Below are positions 1-8,152 of a DNA stretch of 64,000 bases, piece by piece; position 1 is the first letter of the stretch; each line of letters opens with the position of its first letter. The DNA is from Halorussus rarus. GTDB taxonomy: Archaea > Halobacteriota > Halobacteria > Halobacteriales > Haladaptataceae. The position numbers and the translations under genes are program-made. Where the stretch lies: assembly GCF_003369835.1 (NCBI RefSeq), contig NZ_QPMJ01000002.1, positions 62,001-126,000 of the forward strand. The letters are read 5' to 3'. The notes beneath the pieces are model-generated. The model had not been told where the DNA came from. It searched no databases and saw nothing but the letters and a program-made list of their open reading frames with translations.

Positions 1-107
1 TCGCCCTCGATGAGGACGATGGAACCCCGGGGGATGCCGCCCCCGAGCTCCTGGTTCAGTCGGTCGTGGTCTTCGAGGCCGAGCGAGTAGAGGTTGTCTC
101 GTGTCAT
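1..107 (-). CDS. arlH: Archaellum ATPase-like protein ArlH (FlaH), N-terminal fragment
   Basis: Only the first 35 or so codons are present; the gene runs off the left edge of the window. The readable N-terminus ([11 protein letters not shown], then [14 protein letters not shown]) matches the conserved beginning of ArlH, a RecA/KaiC-like ATP-binding protein of the archaellum motor that works with ArlI and ArlJ. The Walker A loop would follow just beyond the edge. The ATG lies two bases beyond the arlG stop codon, so the gene is the next member of the arlCE-arlF-arlG transcription unit. Confidence 0.85.
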   Translation of the reverse strand, partial: MTRDNLYSLGLEDHDRLNQELGGGIPRGSIVLIEG

Positions 108-109
108 GG

Positions 110-565
110 TTATTGGATTCTGAACCGCAACGTCTCCTCGTCGCCGTTGACGATGACCGTCACCCGGTGGTCGCCGGGTTCGAGGGATTTGGTAATGGTC
201 AGTCTGGCAACGTTCCCGACCATCCAGGTGTCGCCGTCCGCAACTTCCACTGTCACGTCCGTCTGTAGCCGTCCGTCGACCAGTACGTCTATCTGTCCGC
301 TGTCCGCGTCGAGGTTCAGCGACCCGGTGTTCTTCACCAGCACCGTCAGGCTCCCTTCACCGCTGTCATCGTAAATCGCGTCGACGCTCCCGGGGTCGCT
401 GATAATCTCGATGTCCGTCCGGACGTCCTTCGCGACGTCGAGGCTCCTATCGCCGAGCGCCGACGAGAGCCGCTGGACGCCCTGGGTGAACGTCCCCGCC
501 ACGCTCGCGGCGATGAGCAGGCTGGCGATGAACAGGATGAGGTGGGAACTGGAGACGCTCGCCAC
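110..565 (-). CDS. arlG: Archaellum stator protein ArlG (FlaG)
   Basis: Archaellum accessory protein of 151 residues. It has a single N-terminal hydrophobic helix (about residues 7-24) followed by a beta-rich extracellular domain typical of the FlaG/FlaF pair, which anchors the rotary motor to the S-layer side of the envelope. The start is a GTG that directly abuts the arlF stop codon; a good Shine-Dalgarno sequence (GGAGGTGA) lies about 6 bases upstream of it and inside the end of arlF, which points to coupled translation. Identification rests on this architecture plus position between arlF and arlH. Confidence 0.9.
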   Translation of the reverse strand: MASVSSSHLILFIASLLIAASVAGTFTQGVQRLSSALGDRSLDVAKDVRTDIEIISDPGSVDAIYDDSGEGSLTVLVKNTGSLNLDADSGQIDVLVDGRLQTDVTVEVADGDTWMVGNVARLTITKSLEPGDHRVTVIVNGDEETLRFRIQ

Positions 566-1033
566 TCAGCTCACCTCCTCAACCTCGGCCGCCGCGGAGA
601 CACCGGAATCGGTCACGACCTTCACGCGGGTAGGAGCATTAGTGAAGTCGGAATCAGACCCGTAGTCGTACACGAAGTAGAGGGTTTCACCGGGCAACCA
701 GAGACCGGTCGTGTCGTTGCCGTCGACTTCCAGCGTCTCCATACTATCATGAGACGTGTAAGTGCCATTAATAAGGATGTCGGTGTCCGTAATCGAAAGC
801 GTCGAGGAGCCCGTGTTCTCCACGGACACGTTCAAAGTGTCCGAGGCGGTGTTGGCAACGGCACTGCCGATAGTGATACCGGTGTTCTGTCGGGAGAGTT
901 CCTTGTCAGTGCTGTCCTGATAGGCGTCGTTGACGGCTTCGACGCCGTTGTTCACCGCGGCGTGGGCGATTCCGAAGCTGATGACGATGCCGAGGAACAG
1001 GACCACCGTCGCGCCGCTAACGCTGAATCCCAT
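566..1033 (-). CDS. arlF: Archaellum stator protein ArlF (FlaF)
   Basis: Protein of 155 residues with an N-terminal membrane helix (MGFSVSGATVVLFLGIV) and a beta-sandwich ectodomain. It is the usual partner of ArlG; FlaF is known to bind the S-layer and act as a stator. I chose the ATG at 1033 because GAGGTG lies 6 bases upstream of it; the in-frame GTG three codons earlier sits inside that Shine-Dalgarno sequence. The gene overlaps the 3' end of arlCE by 17 bases, consistent with one operon. Confidence 0.9.
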   Translation of the reverse strand: MGFSVSGATVVLFLGIVISFGIAHAAVNNGVEAVNDAYQDSTDKELSRQNTGITIGSAVANTASDTLNVSVENTGSSTLSITDTDILINGTYTSHDSMETLEVDGNDTTGLWLPGETLYFVYDYGSDSDFTNAPTRVKVVTDSGVSAAAEVEEVS

Positions 1034-2453
1034 CGCGCCCACCTCGGATCTGCGCGCAGTGTTCGACGATCTTCCGTTGGACGGCGTCGCCGGTCAGCTG
1101 GCTCAGGAAGGTGAGGCTCTGGATGTGGTCGTCGACCTCGAGCGTCGCGGGCCCGGTCTCCTCCGCGTCGACCGCGTCCACGTCGGCGAATCCCCTCACG
1201 AACGCCAGCAGTTCCTCCTCGACCGACTCGCTGATCCACCCGATGTCGCCGTAGTACTCGACGGTCCGGACCGCGTCCTCGGGGCCGAACTCCGTGACGA
1301 GGAACTCGAGCCACTCCATCACGACGAGGTCCGAGACGTAGCCGTTCGGCAGTTCCGCGAGGTAGGGCTTGCCGCCCCGCCCGGCGGTCCTGGCGGTCCC
1401 GGCCGGTTCCGCTGTCTCGGTCGTCGCGGGTTCGGTGTCGTCGGGCTCCTCGAACTCGAAGTCGCCGTCCCCGGGCTCGTCGGTGGCGGTCTCGGGCTCG
1501 ACGGCCGGCTCGGGGTCGACCTCGTCGTCCGGGGGCGACTCGCCGTCCTCCTCGGCCCACTCGGCGTCGCCGGACTCGTACTCCTCCTTGAGCTCCGCGA
1601 ACGTCGACCCGCCGGCCTGCCCGCCTCCGGCGTCCTCCCCGTCGTCCTCCGGGGCGTCCATCGCGGCGTCTTCGTCGTCGAGCGCCTCGTCTGGCGAGTC
1701 GAAGCCGAGGTCGGCGGCGTCGTCGTCGAAGTCGTCGTCTTCCTCGAAGTCGTCGTCCCCTTCGAAGTCGTCCTCGAGGTCCTCCTCCTCGTCGAAGTCG
1801 TCGTCGAAGAAGCTCTCGGCTTCGGCGTCGGCGACGTCGGAGTCGAGGTCCTCCTCCTCTTCCTCTTCCTCCTCGTCGCCGTCGAACAGGCCGAACCCGC
1901 CGCCGCCCTCGCCGAGGGCCTCGCCGCCGCCCATGCCCCCCTGCTGGACGTCGTCGACGAACGGGTTGACGCCGCGCGTCACCATCTCGTAGATCTCGAG
2001 CAGCTTCCGGACGTTCTCCTCGGTCTCGTCGACCTTCGAGCTGATCTGCTCGTTCTCGCTCCTGACCGTGCCGACCGTCGACGAGATCTCGGCGACCTCG
2101 TTCTCCAGTTCGTCGATCCGATTCTCGAGCTCCTGGGTCGCGCCCCCGCCGCCCATCGCGAACTCGTCGTCCCCGCCGCCGCCGTCTGCCCAGTCGTCCA
2201 TCCCGTCGTCCATCCCCATCCCGTCGTCCATTCCGCCGTCCATCCCCCCGAAATCGTCCATTTCGTCGCTCGACTCCTCGCCCATGCCGTCGCCGAAGAG
2301 GTCGTCGTCCATCTCGGCGTCGCCGCCACCGCCGCCGCCATCGGCTTCGACGCTATCACCTTCCTCTTCGTCCATGAAGTCCATGATACCCATGCCGACC
2401 AAGCCCGTTCCGAGGAGGTAAACGAACTGGTCGCCGAGACCGATAAGTTTCAT
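1017..2453 (-). CDS. arlCE: Archaellum motor switch protein ArlCE (FlaC-FlaE fusion)
   Basis: Very acidic protein of about 478 residues. An N-terminal hydrophobic stretch is followed by Gly/Asp/Met-rich low complexity, then a coiled coil (about residues 105-155, ending YEMVTRGVNPF) typical of FlaC. A long poly-Glu/Asp linker follows, and then the FlaD/E domain (LPNGYVSDLVVMEWLEFLV, EYYGDIGWIS). In haloarchaea ArlCE and ArlD form the cytoplasmic switch ring that receives CheY through CheF. An ATG start at 2453 is preferred to the TTG three codons upstream because a TATA-like TTAATC lies about 30 bases before it. No separate arlD or cheF is visible here. The poly-acidic linker (several runs of Glu or Asp) is unusually long. 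Confidence 0.88.
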   Translation of the reverse strand: MKLIGLGDQFVYLLGTGLVGMGIMDFMDEEEGDSVEADGGGGGGDAEMDDDLFGDGMGEESSDEMDDFGGMDGGMDDGMGMDDGMDDWADGGGGDDEFAMGGGGATQELENRIDELENEVAEISSTVGTVRSENEQISSKVDETEENVRKLLEIYEMVTRGVNPFVDDVQQGGMGGGEALGEGGGGFGLFDGDEEEEEEEEDLDSDVADAEAESFFDDDFDEEEDLEDDFEGDDDFEEDDDFDDDAADLGFDSPDEALDDEDAAMDAPEDDGEDAGGGQAGGSTFAELKEEYESGDAEWAEEDGESPPDDEVDPEPAVEPETATDEPGDGDFEFEEPDDTEPATTETAEPAGTARTAGRGGKPYLAELPNGYVSDLVVMEWLEFLVTEFGPEDAVRTVEYYGDIGWISESVEEELLAFVRGFADVDAVDAEETGPATLEVDDHIQSLTFLSQLTGDAVQRKIVEHCAQIRGGRDGIQR

Positions 2454-2478
2454 TGTCGTCAACAGCGAACTTCCGACA

Positions 2479-2513
2479 CATTAATCTTCCCCCTGAGTTA
2501 TCAGCGCTGATAC
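2479..2513 (-). promoter_or_regulatory. arlCE promoter with dyad motif (motility box)
   Basis: Read on the minus strand, a TATA-like element (plus strand TTAATC, 2481-2486) lies about 30 bases before the arlCE ATG. The dyad TTATCA-GCGC-TGATAC (2498-2513) lies upstream of it and contains a perfect 14-bp palindrome at 2499-2512. The same dyad at the same distance from the TATA box precedes cheY, cheW and the HemAT gene. The placement just upstream of the TFB/TBP site suits an activator. Confidence 0.6.
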
Positions 2514-2578
2514 TGTCGGCTCGCCGGCGTTAGAACCGGAGTAAAACGCCTCACCCTGGCGTCTTGTTCCGGTTACTA

Positions 2579-3409
2579 CTAGATAGATACACTGTCTGTT
2601 TTCCGGTATATCCGGAGCCGCCTGGCCACCGGCTCGAAGGCGGGCTTGAGCAGTTCGGGTAGCGTCTCGGTCTTCCCGATGACCAGGTAGCCGCCCTGGG
2701 ACAGCGACTTCGAGACCGTCTCGAGTATCGGGAGCTTGTGCTCGGCGTCGATGTAGATGAACAGGTTCCGACAGACCACGAGGTCGAAGTTCGACTTGGG
2801 GTCGCCGCTGATGAGGTCGTGGCGCTCGAACGAGACCGGCTCCTTGACCGCGTCGGTCACGGCGAATTGGTCGTCTTCGCGCTCGACGTACCGCTCGAAC
2901 TCGTCGAGCGGGGCGAGCTGTTCGCCGATGTCGGTCGTTCGCGTGTTTCGGTAGACGCCCTGCCGAGCCGCCGCGAGTATCTCGCGGTCGATGTCGGTCG
3001 CGGTGATCGCGACCCGCGAGTCGTCGACCTCGGGGTCGTCGAGCGCCAGCATCGACAGCGAATAGGGCTCACGGCCGTCCGAGCACGCCGCGCTCCAGAG
3101 CCGGAGCCGGTCGCGCTCGGCCGAGAGCGTCCGGAGGACCGACCGCACCTCCTCCCAGACCTCCGGGTTCCGGAAGAAGCTCGTGACGTTGACCGAGAAG
3201 GCGTCGAGCAGCGCCTCCTGCTCGGTCTCGTCGGCCGCGAGCAGTTCGTGGTAGTCGGCGTACCCGTCGGCGTCCGATCGCCGCATCCGGGAGGAGACCC
3301 GCCGGTCGAGGTAGGCGTCGTCGTAGTAGCTCGTGACGAAGCCCAGTTCGGCCTCGACGTAGTCGAGCAGGGCCTCGAACGCCTCGGTGTCTGCGTCGTC
3401 GAGGCTCAC
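2579..3409 (-). CDS. cheR: Chemotaxis protein methyltransferase CheR
   Basis: CheR (276 residues) transfers methyl groups from S-adenosylmethionine to glutamates of chemoreceptors, the adaptation branch opposed by CheB. The N-terminal CheR helical domain (residues about 5-75) is followed by the Rossmann methyltransferase domain, with the SAM site around LWSAACSDGREPYSL and the conserved FDLVVCRNLFIYI strand. The start is a GTG overlapping the cheD stop (GTGA), the usual sign of translational coupling. It is the last chemotaxis gene before the arl genes; about 125 bases separate it from arlCE, which has its own promoter. Confidence 0.95.
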   Translation of the reverse strand: MSLDDADTEAFEALLDYVEAELGFVTSYYDDAYLDRRVSSRMRRSDADGYADYHELLAADETEQEALLDAFSVNVTSFFRNPEVWEEVRSVLRTLSAERDRLRLWSAACSDGREPYSLSMLALDDPEVDDSRVAITATDIDREILAAARQGVYRNTRTTDIGEQLAPLDEFERYVEREDDQFAVTDAVKEPVSFERHDLISGDPKSNFDLVVCRNLFIYIDAEHKLPILETVSKSLSQGGYLVIGKTETLPELLKPAFEPVARRLRIYRKTDSVSI

Positions 3410-3921
3410 AGGTCCTCGACCCCCTGGTGGGTACTCGTGACCCTGAGCGTCCCCGTCTTCGGTACAAGTTCGAGCGACCGGCCGTGGTCGCCGCCGACGT
3501 CCTCGGCGACGACCCGGACGTCCCGGTCGGCGAGCGCGGCGCGGGTCCGCTCGACGTTGCGCTCGCCGACGCCCTCGCTGACGCCGGAGAAGTCGAACAT
3601 CTGACTGCCCCCCGCGAGCTTGGCCTCCGCGGCGCCGACGTCGCCGCCCGCGGCCTCGAAGGCGTCGAGCAGTCGCTCGACCCCGAGCGCGGCCGACTTT
3701 GCGGGCTTGCCCCGGTCGTTGCCCGAGTCCTCCGGCAGCATGACGTGGGCCAGCCCGGCGACGCCGGCGGCCGGGTCGACGACCGCGACGCCGACGCAGG
3801 AGCCGAGCCCGCTGGTCGTGAGCCGGGTGTCGCCTTCGGCGACGGCGAGCTCCGCGACGCCGACCCGCACGCGCTCGGGCGAGTCGTCGACGAATGAGTG
3901 TCGTTCTGCCGTCATGCTCAT
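3406..3921 (-). CDS. cheD: Chemoreceptor glutamine deamidase CheD
   Basis: CheD (171 residues) deamidates receptor glutamines and, in archaea and Bacillus, works with CheC in adaptation. The family signature is clear: GLGSC with the catalytic Cys42 and AHVMLP with His59, followed by the KLAGGSQMF strand and the C-terminal VPKTG segment. The ATG overlaps the cheC2 stop as ATGA, and the stop overlaps the cheR start, so cheC2-cheD-cheR are tightly coupled. Confidence 0.95.
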   Translation of the reverse strand: MSMTAERHSFVDDSPERVRVGVAELAVAEGDTRLTTSGLGSCVGVAVVDPAAGVAGLAHVMLPEDSGNDRGKPAKSAALGVERLLDAFEAAGGDVGAAEAKLAGGSQMFDFSGVSEGVGERNVERTRAALADRDVRVVAEDVGGDHGRSLELVPKTGTLRVTSTHQGVEDL

Positions 3922-5090
3922 AGTGACCCCGCTTTCGTGGTCCGCTCGGCCGTGGCGTCCGGGTCGATGTCGTCGAGGGCGGCCCGGAGCTGGGACTCGT
4001 CGGGGAGCGCGTAGATCTCGCAGTCGAACGCGCGGTCGTCGGCCCGGAGCGTGGCGTCGAACAGGAACGCGAACGATTGGCGCCGGCCGAGCCGGGCAAC
4101 GACCGACTCGGCGACCGCCCGCCCCATGTCGTGGACGAACTGGGGCGGCGAGATGTCGATGGTGGCGTCGAGCACGTTCGCCCAGCCGTCGATGAAGCTG
4201 CTGGTCATCACGTTGCCGATCTCCTCGATCGCCGACCGCTGTCGGCCCTCGAACGTCACCGTCGGGTCGGCGCCGGGGACGAGCGCGTCGACGACCTCGC
4301 GGGCCGACGCCACGTCGAACAGGATCAGGACGTAGCCCCCGAGCGCTCCCTCGAACTCGAGGACGACGCCGACGTACTCCTCGTCGCGCAGTTCCGCGGG
4401 CACGTCCTCGACGGGGACGAACCGCAGCTGGCTGATGTCGACGTCGGTGTCGATGCCGGTCATCGCCGAGACGGTCTCGGAGGCGGTCTCCGCGCCGGTC
4501 CCCGCCATCTCGCGGAGGGACGCCAGCTTCTCGACCGGGACCTCCTCGTCGCCGCCCGACAGCATCGCCTGCATCGACTCGGCCTCGGGGAACATGTGGA
4601 ACTCGAACTCCAGGGCCTCCCCGACGGCGCTGACCCGGCTCCGGAAGACGAACGCCCGGTCGCGGTCGAACTCGACCGCGTCGAGCAACCGCTCGCCGTC
4701 GCCCTCGACGTACTCGGGCGGCGAGATGTCGATGGTGGTCTCGAGGTGGTCGGCCCACCCGCCGACGAACCCGCTGGTGACGACGTTGCCGACCTCCGCG
4801 ACCGCGCTCTCCTCGACGCCCGCGCCGGGCATCAGGGTGTCCAGCAGCGTCTCGGCCCCCTCCGACGAGAAGGTCAGCAGGCTGGTGCCGTCGATGCCGC
4901 CGTCGAAGTCGATGACGACGCCGACGCGCTCGTCGGCCCGCCGGAGCTCGTCGGCCGAGGCCAGCGTCACCTCGGTCACGTTGACCGCGGTCTCGATGCC
5001 GGTCATCCCGGTGAGGTTCTCGGCCGCGCGCTCGGCGCCGACCTGCGCTGTCCTGCTGAACGTTCCGAGCGATTCGATGTCGACGTTCAT
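3918..5090 (-). CDS. cheC2: CheC-family phosphatase with two tandem CheC domains
   Basis: The 390-residue protein is a head-to-tail duplication of the CheC domain (roughly residues 1-190 and 195-380). Each half carries the CheY-P phosphatase signature S-x3-E-x2-N (SAVAEVGN in the first, SAIEEIGN in the second) followed by an ISPP segment. Single-domain CheC is about 200 residues, so this is a fused double. CheC dephosphorylates CheY-P and is stimulated by CheD, encoded immediately downstream with a 4-base overlap. The two halves have diverged, so they may differ in activity. Confidence 0.92.
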   Translation of the reverse strand: MNVDIESLGTFSRTAQVGAERAAENLTGMTGIETAVNVTEVTLASADELRRADERVGVVIDFDGGIDGTSLLTFSSEGAETLLDTLMPGAGVEESAVAEVGNVVTSGFVGGWADHLETTIDISPPEYVEGDGERLLDAVEFDRDRAFVFRSRVSAVGEALEFEFHMFPEAESMQAMLSGGDEEVPVEKLASLREMAGTGAETASETVSAMTGIDTDVDISQLRFVPVEDVPAELRDEEYVGVVLEFEGALGGYVLILFDVASAREVVDALVPGADPTVTFEGRQRSAIEEIGNVMTSSFIDGWANVLDATIDISPPQFVHDMGRAVAESVVARLGRRQSFAFLFDATLRADDRAFDCEIYALPDESQLRAALDDIDPDATAERTTKAGSL

Positions 5091-5172
5091 GGTTCGGTGC
5101 TCCCGGCCGCGTTCATTCGGTGTCCCCCGTCATTCGGTCTGTCCGTTCATTCGGTAGTTCGATTCCCCGGCG

Positions 5173-5787
5173 TCATATCTCGATCTGCTGCATCAGCGAG
5201 ACCAGTTCCTCGAGTTCGGGGAAGGTGTACACCTTCACCTCGACGTCGGCCTCGCGAGCGTGCACGCGCGAATCAAAGACCAGAGCCATCTCGTCGGGCC
5301 GGGTGCCGACCAGGTTGTCGACCAGTTTCGACCCCGCGCCGTAGGTGAACTTCGGCGTCGAGATGTCGATGGTGGTGTTGAGCACGTTGGCCCACCCGTC
5401 GATGAACCCGCTGGTCATGATGTTGCCGATCTCCTGGACCGCAGAGCGCTCCATGTCGGAGAAGCCCTGCGAGGAGGGGTCTGCGCTCCCGGGGAGCATC
5501 CCGGTAGCGAGCTTCTTCGCGCTCTTGGCGCTGAAGAGGAACAGGATGTAGCCGTGAGGCGGTTCCACGAGTTCGATGTGCGTGCCGACCTGCTTGTCGT
5601 GACCGACGTGGGTCTTGATGTCGTCGATCTCGAGGAAGTTGATCTTCGTGATCTCCATCTCGGTCTCCATCCCCGTCATCTGGTTGAGGTGGTTGGCGAC
5701 CGTGTTCGCCCCCTCCTTGGCCATCTGGTTGAACAGGTTCAGCTTTCGTATGTCGACTTGCAAGTTTCGTGAGTCACCTCTGCTCAT
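5173..5787 (-). CDS. cheC1: CheC-family CheY-P phosphatase, single domain
   Basis: Single-domain CheC of 204 residues, with the active-site motif SAVQEIGNIMTSGF and the following ISTP segment. It removes phosphate from CheY-P to terminate the motor signal. It lies 124 bases downstream of cheA and 82 bases upstream of the double-domain cheC2. It resembles the second half of CheC2 more than the first (both have the FIDGWANVL run), suggesting an origin by local duplication. Confidence 0.92.
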   Translation of the reverse strand: MSRGDSRNLQVDIRKLNLFNQMAKEGANTVANHLNQMTGMETEMEITKINFLEIDDIKTHVGHDKQVGTHIELVEPPHGYILFLFSAKSAKKLATGMLPGSADPSSQGFSDMERSAVQEIGNIMTSGFIDGWANVLNTTIDISTPKFTYGAGSKLVDNLVGTRPDEMALVFDSRVHAREADVEVKVYTFPELEELVSLMQQIEI

Positions 5788-5911
5788 AGTCTGGGTCCTC
5801 TCGTAGGGTCGGTCGTAGCCTGCCTCGGTACCGGTGCTCCACCGACGGCGTCACGGACGCGACACGGTCCGACGACGGGGTCGGACCCCGACGCGAGTAC
5901 GACCGTCCCGA

Positions 5912-8146
5912 TCATAGCGTCTCCACGTCCAGGATCGTCACCACGTCGCCCTCGCCGAGGACCGCGGCGCCCGACAGTCCGGGGATGCCCGACAGGATGC
6001 CCTCGAACGGCTTGACGACGACCTCCTCCTGGCGGCTGACGGCGTCGCAGTGGATGGCGACCTTGCGCTCGGACTCCTTGACCCGGACCAGCATGCCGTC
6101 GCCGTTCCTGGTCTCGCCGGGGACGTTCAGCGCGTCGCCGAGGCGCACGAGGGGGTAGACCGTGTCGTCGTGGGTGACGACCTCCTCGCCCTCGACGGTC
6201 TGGACGTCCTCCATCCGCCGGATCTCGTCGACGTTCTTGATCGGGACGCCGTACTCCTCGTCGCCCGACTGGACGAACAGCACCTTGACGATGGCGACCG
6301 TCACCGGCAGCGAGAGGCTGAACGTCGTGCCCTCGCCGGGCGCGCTGTCGACGCTGATCTCGCCGTCGAGCCGGGAGACGGTGTCCTGGACGACGTCCAT
6401 CCCGACGCCGCGACCGCTGACGTCGGTCACCTCGTCGTTGGTGGAGAACCCGGCGTGGAACACGAGCTTCTGGGCCTCCTCGGTGTCGAGCTTCTCGGCC
6501 TCCTCTCGGCTCATCACGCCCTTCTCGACCGCCTTGGTCCGGATGGCGTCGGGGTCGATGCCGCTGCCGTCGTCCTCGACCTCGATGGTCACCCGGTCGC
6601 GCTCTCGGAATCCGCGGAGCTGGATGGTCCCCTCGGAGGACTTGCCCGCGGCCTCGCGCTCCTCGGGCGACTCGATGCCGTGGTCGACCGCGTTGCGCAG
6701 CAGGTGCATCAGCGGGTCGCTGATCTCGTCGAGGATGGTGCGGTCGAGCTCGATGTCGGTCCCCTCCATCGCGAAGTCGATCTCCTTCTCCTGCTCGCGC
6801 GCGAGGTCCCGGACCAGCCGCGGGAACTTGTTGACCACCTTCTTGAGCGGGACCAGCCGCATGTCCATCACGGTGTCCTGAAGGCTCGAGGTGATCTTGT
6901 CGAGTTCGTCGAGGTGGTCCTCGGCGCTGTCGAACTGGGCCTGTTCGACCGACCGCCGGAGCTTGATGCGGCTCGTGACCAGCTGTTCGACCTGGCCGTG
7001 GAGGTCGTCGAGCTGGTCGACGTCGACGCGGACCGACTGGATCTCCTCTATCTCCTGGGCCGCCGAATCGTCCCCGGCGTCCGACGAATCGCCGCCGGAG
7101 CCGGAGTCGTCAGACTCGCCGGCGGCTGAATCGGCCGTCTCGACCACGTCGGCGTCGGTGAAGTCGTCGGCCGACTCCTCGCCGTCGCCGGTCGCGTCGG
7201 CGCTCTCGGCGGTCGCGTCTCCCGCTTCGGCCTCGGGTGCGGTTTCCGCCCCGGTCTCAGACGCGCCCGCGTCCGAGGGTGACGCACCTTCGACGTCGAT
7301 TTCGTCGACGTCGAGCGCGGTGACGGTCCCGTCCTCGATCTTGCCGACCGACTCGACGACCGCCTCGACCTCGCCGGCGCCGTCGGCGACGACGAACGCG
7401 TCGAAGCCGTCGTCGTACTCGCCGTCGTTGATGGCGTCGACGCCCGGGACCGTCCCGAGCAGGTCGAGGTCGTCCTGGAGCCCCTCCAAGGCGAACATGC
7501 CGTCGACGCCCTTCATCTGGGGGTCGCCCATGTCCACGTCGACGTGGAACACCGGGCCGTCGGCGGCCGCCAGCGCCGCGGGGTCCTCGAACTCGCCGAC
7601 CGGGACGTCGCCGAGCCCCGACTGGTCGGTGGCGTCGGCAGCCCCGTCGTCCGGTTCGTCGTCGGCCTGCGAGTCGGCGGTCGCGTCAGCGTCGGCGTCG
7701 TCGCCGTCGCCGGGCGCGGCTCCAGCATCACCGTCGTCGCCCGCATCTGCGCCGTCTGCCGGGGCGGCGCCGCCGCGCTCGATGACCTCGCGGATCTGCT
7801 CGATGGTGTCGTCGGGGTCGATGTCGGACTCGCCCTCGTCCTCGATCTGGTCGAGCGCGCGGTCGATCTCGTCGACGCCCGCGAACACGAGGTCCATGAT
7901 CTCGGGCGTGACCTCCATCCGGCCCTGACGGATCTCGTCGAGCAGGTCCTCGATGGCGTGCGCGAGGTTGCTCGCGTCCTGGAACCCCATCGCACCGAAG
8001 TTGCCCTTCAGCGTGTGGGCGGTCCGGAAGATGGAGTCCATCGCTTCCTCGTCGCTCGGGTCGTCCTCCAGTTCGAGCAGGGAGTTGTTCAACTCCGTGA
8101 CGTTCTCTTCGCTCTCGCGTATGAAGTCCTGTATGTAGTCGTCCAT
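5912..8146 (-). CDS. cheA: Chemotaxis sensor histidine kinase CheA
   Basis: CheA (744 residues) autophosphorylates in response to chemoreceptor state and passes phosphate to CheY and CheB. Domains in order: HPt with the phosphorylated His44 (TAHTLKGNFGAMGF); an acidic linker; a P2-like CheY-binding region (about 195-290); a second acidic linker; dimerisation domain (about 375-430); ATPase domain with N box HLLRNAVDHGIE, G1 DDGSGIDP and G2 GRGVGMDVV; and a C-terminal CheW-like domain. The start lies six bases beyond the cheB stop, so the two are cotranscribed. Confidence 0.97.
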   Translation of the reverse strand: MDDYIQDFIRESEENVTELNNSLLELEDDPSDEEAMDSIFRTAHTLKGNFGAMGFQDASNLAHAIEDLLDEIRQGRMEVTPEIMDLVFAGVDEIDRALDQIEDEGESDIDPDDTIEQIREVIERGGAAPADGADAGDDGDAGAAPGDGDDADADATADSQADDEPDDGAADATDQSGLGDVPVGEFEDPAALAAADGPVFHVDVDMGDPQMKGVDGMFALEGLQDDLDLLGTVPGVDAINDGEYDDGFDAFVVADGAGEVEAVVESVGKIEDGTVTALDVDEIDVEGASPSDAGASETGAETAPEAEAGDATAESADATGDGEESADDFTDADVVETADSAAGESDDSGSGGDSSDAGDDSAAQEIEEIQSVRVDVDQLDDLHGQVEQLVTSRIKLRRSVEQAQFDSAEDHLDELDKITSSLQDTVMDMRLVPLKKVVNKFPRLVRDLAREQEKEIDFAMEGTDIELDRTILDEISDPLMHLLRNAVDHGIESPEEREAAGKSSEGTIQLRGFRERDRVTIEVEDDGSGIDPDAIRTKAVEKGVMSREEAEKLDTEEAQKLVFHAGFSTNDEVTDVSGRGVGMDVVQDTVSRLDGEISVDSAPGEGTTFSLSLPVTVAIVKVLFVQSGDEEYGVPIKNVDEIRRMEDVQTVEGEEVVTHDDTVYPLVRLGDALNVPGETRNGDGMLVRVKESERKVAIHCDAVSRQEEVVVKPFEGILSGIPGLSGAAVLGEGDVVTILDVETL

Positions 8147-8152
8147 GTGTTG

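Noticed and set aside
930-2510. A 526-codon open frame on the plus strand opposite arlCE
   Set aside because: It mirrors the acidic repeats of arlCE in the antisense frame, giving Val/Leu-rich low complexity; no ribosome site or domain is visible.
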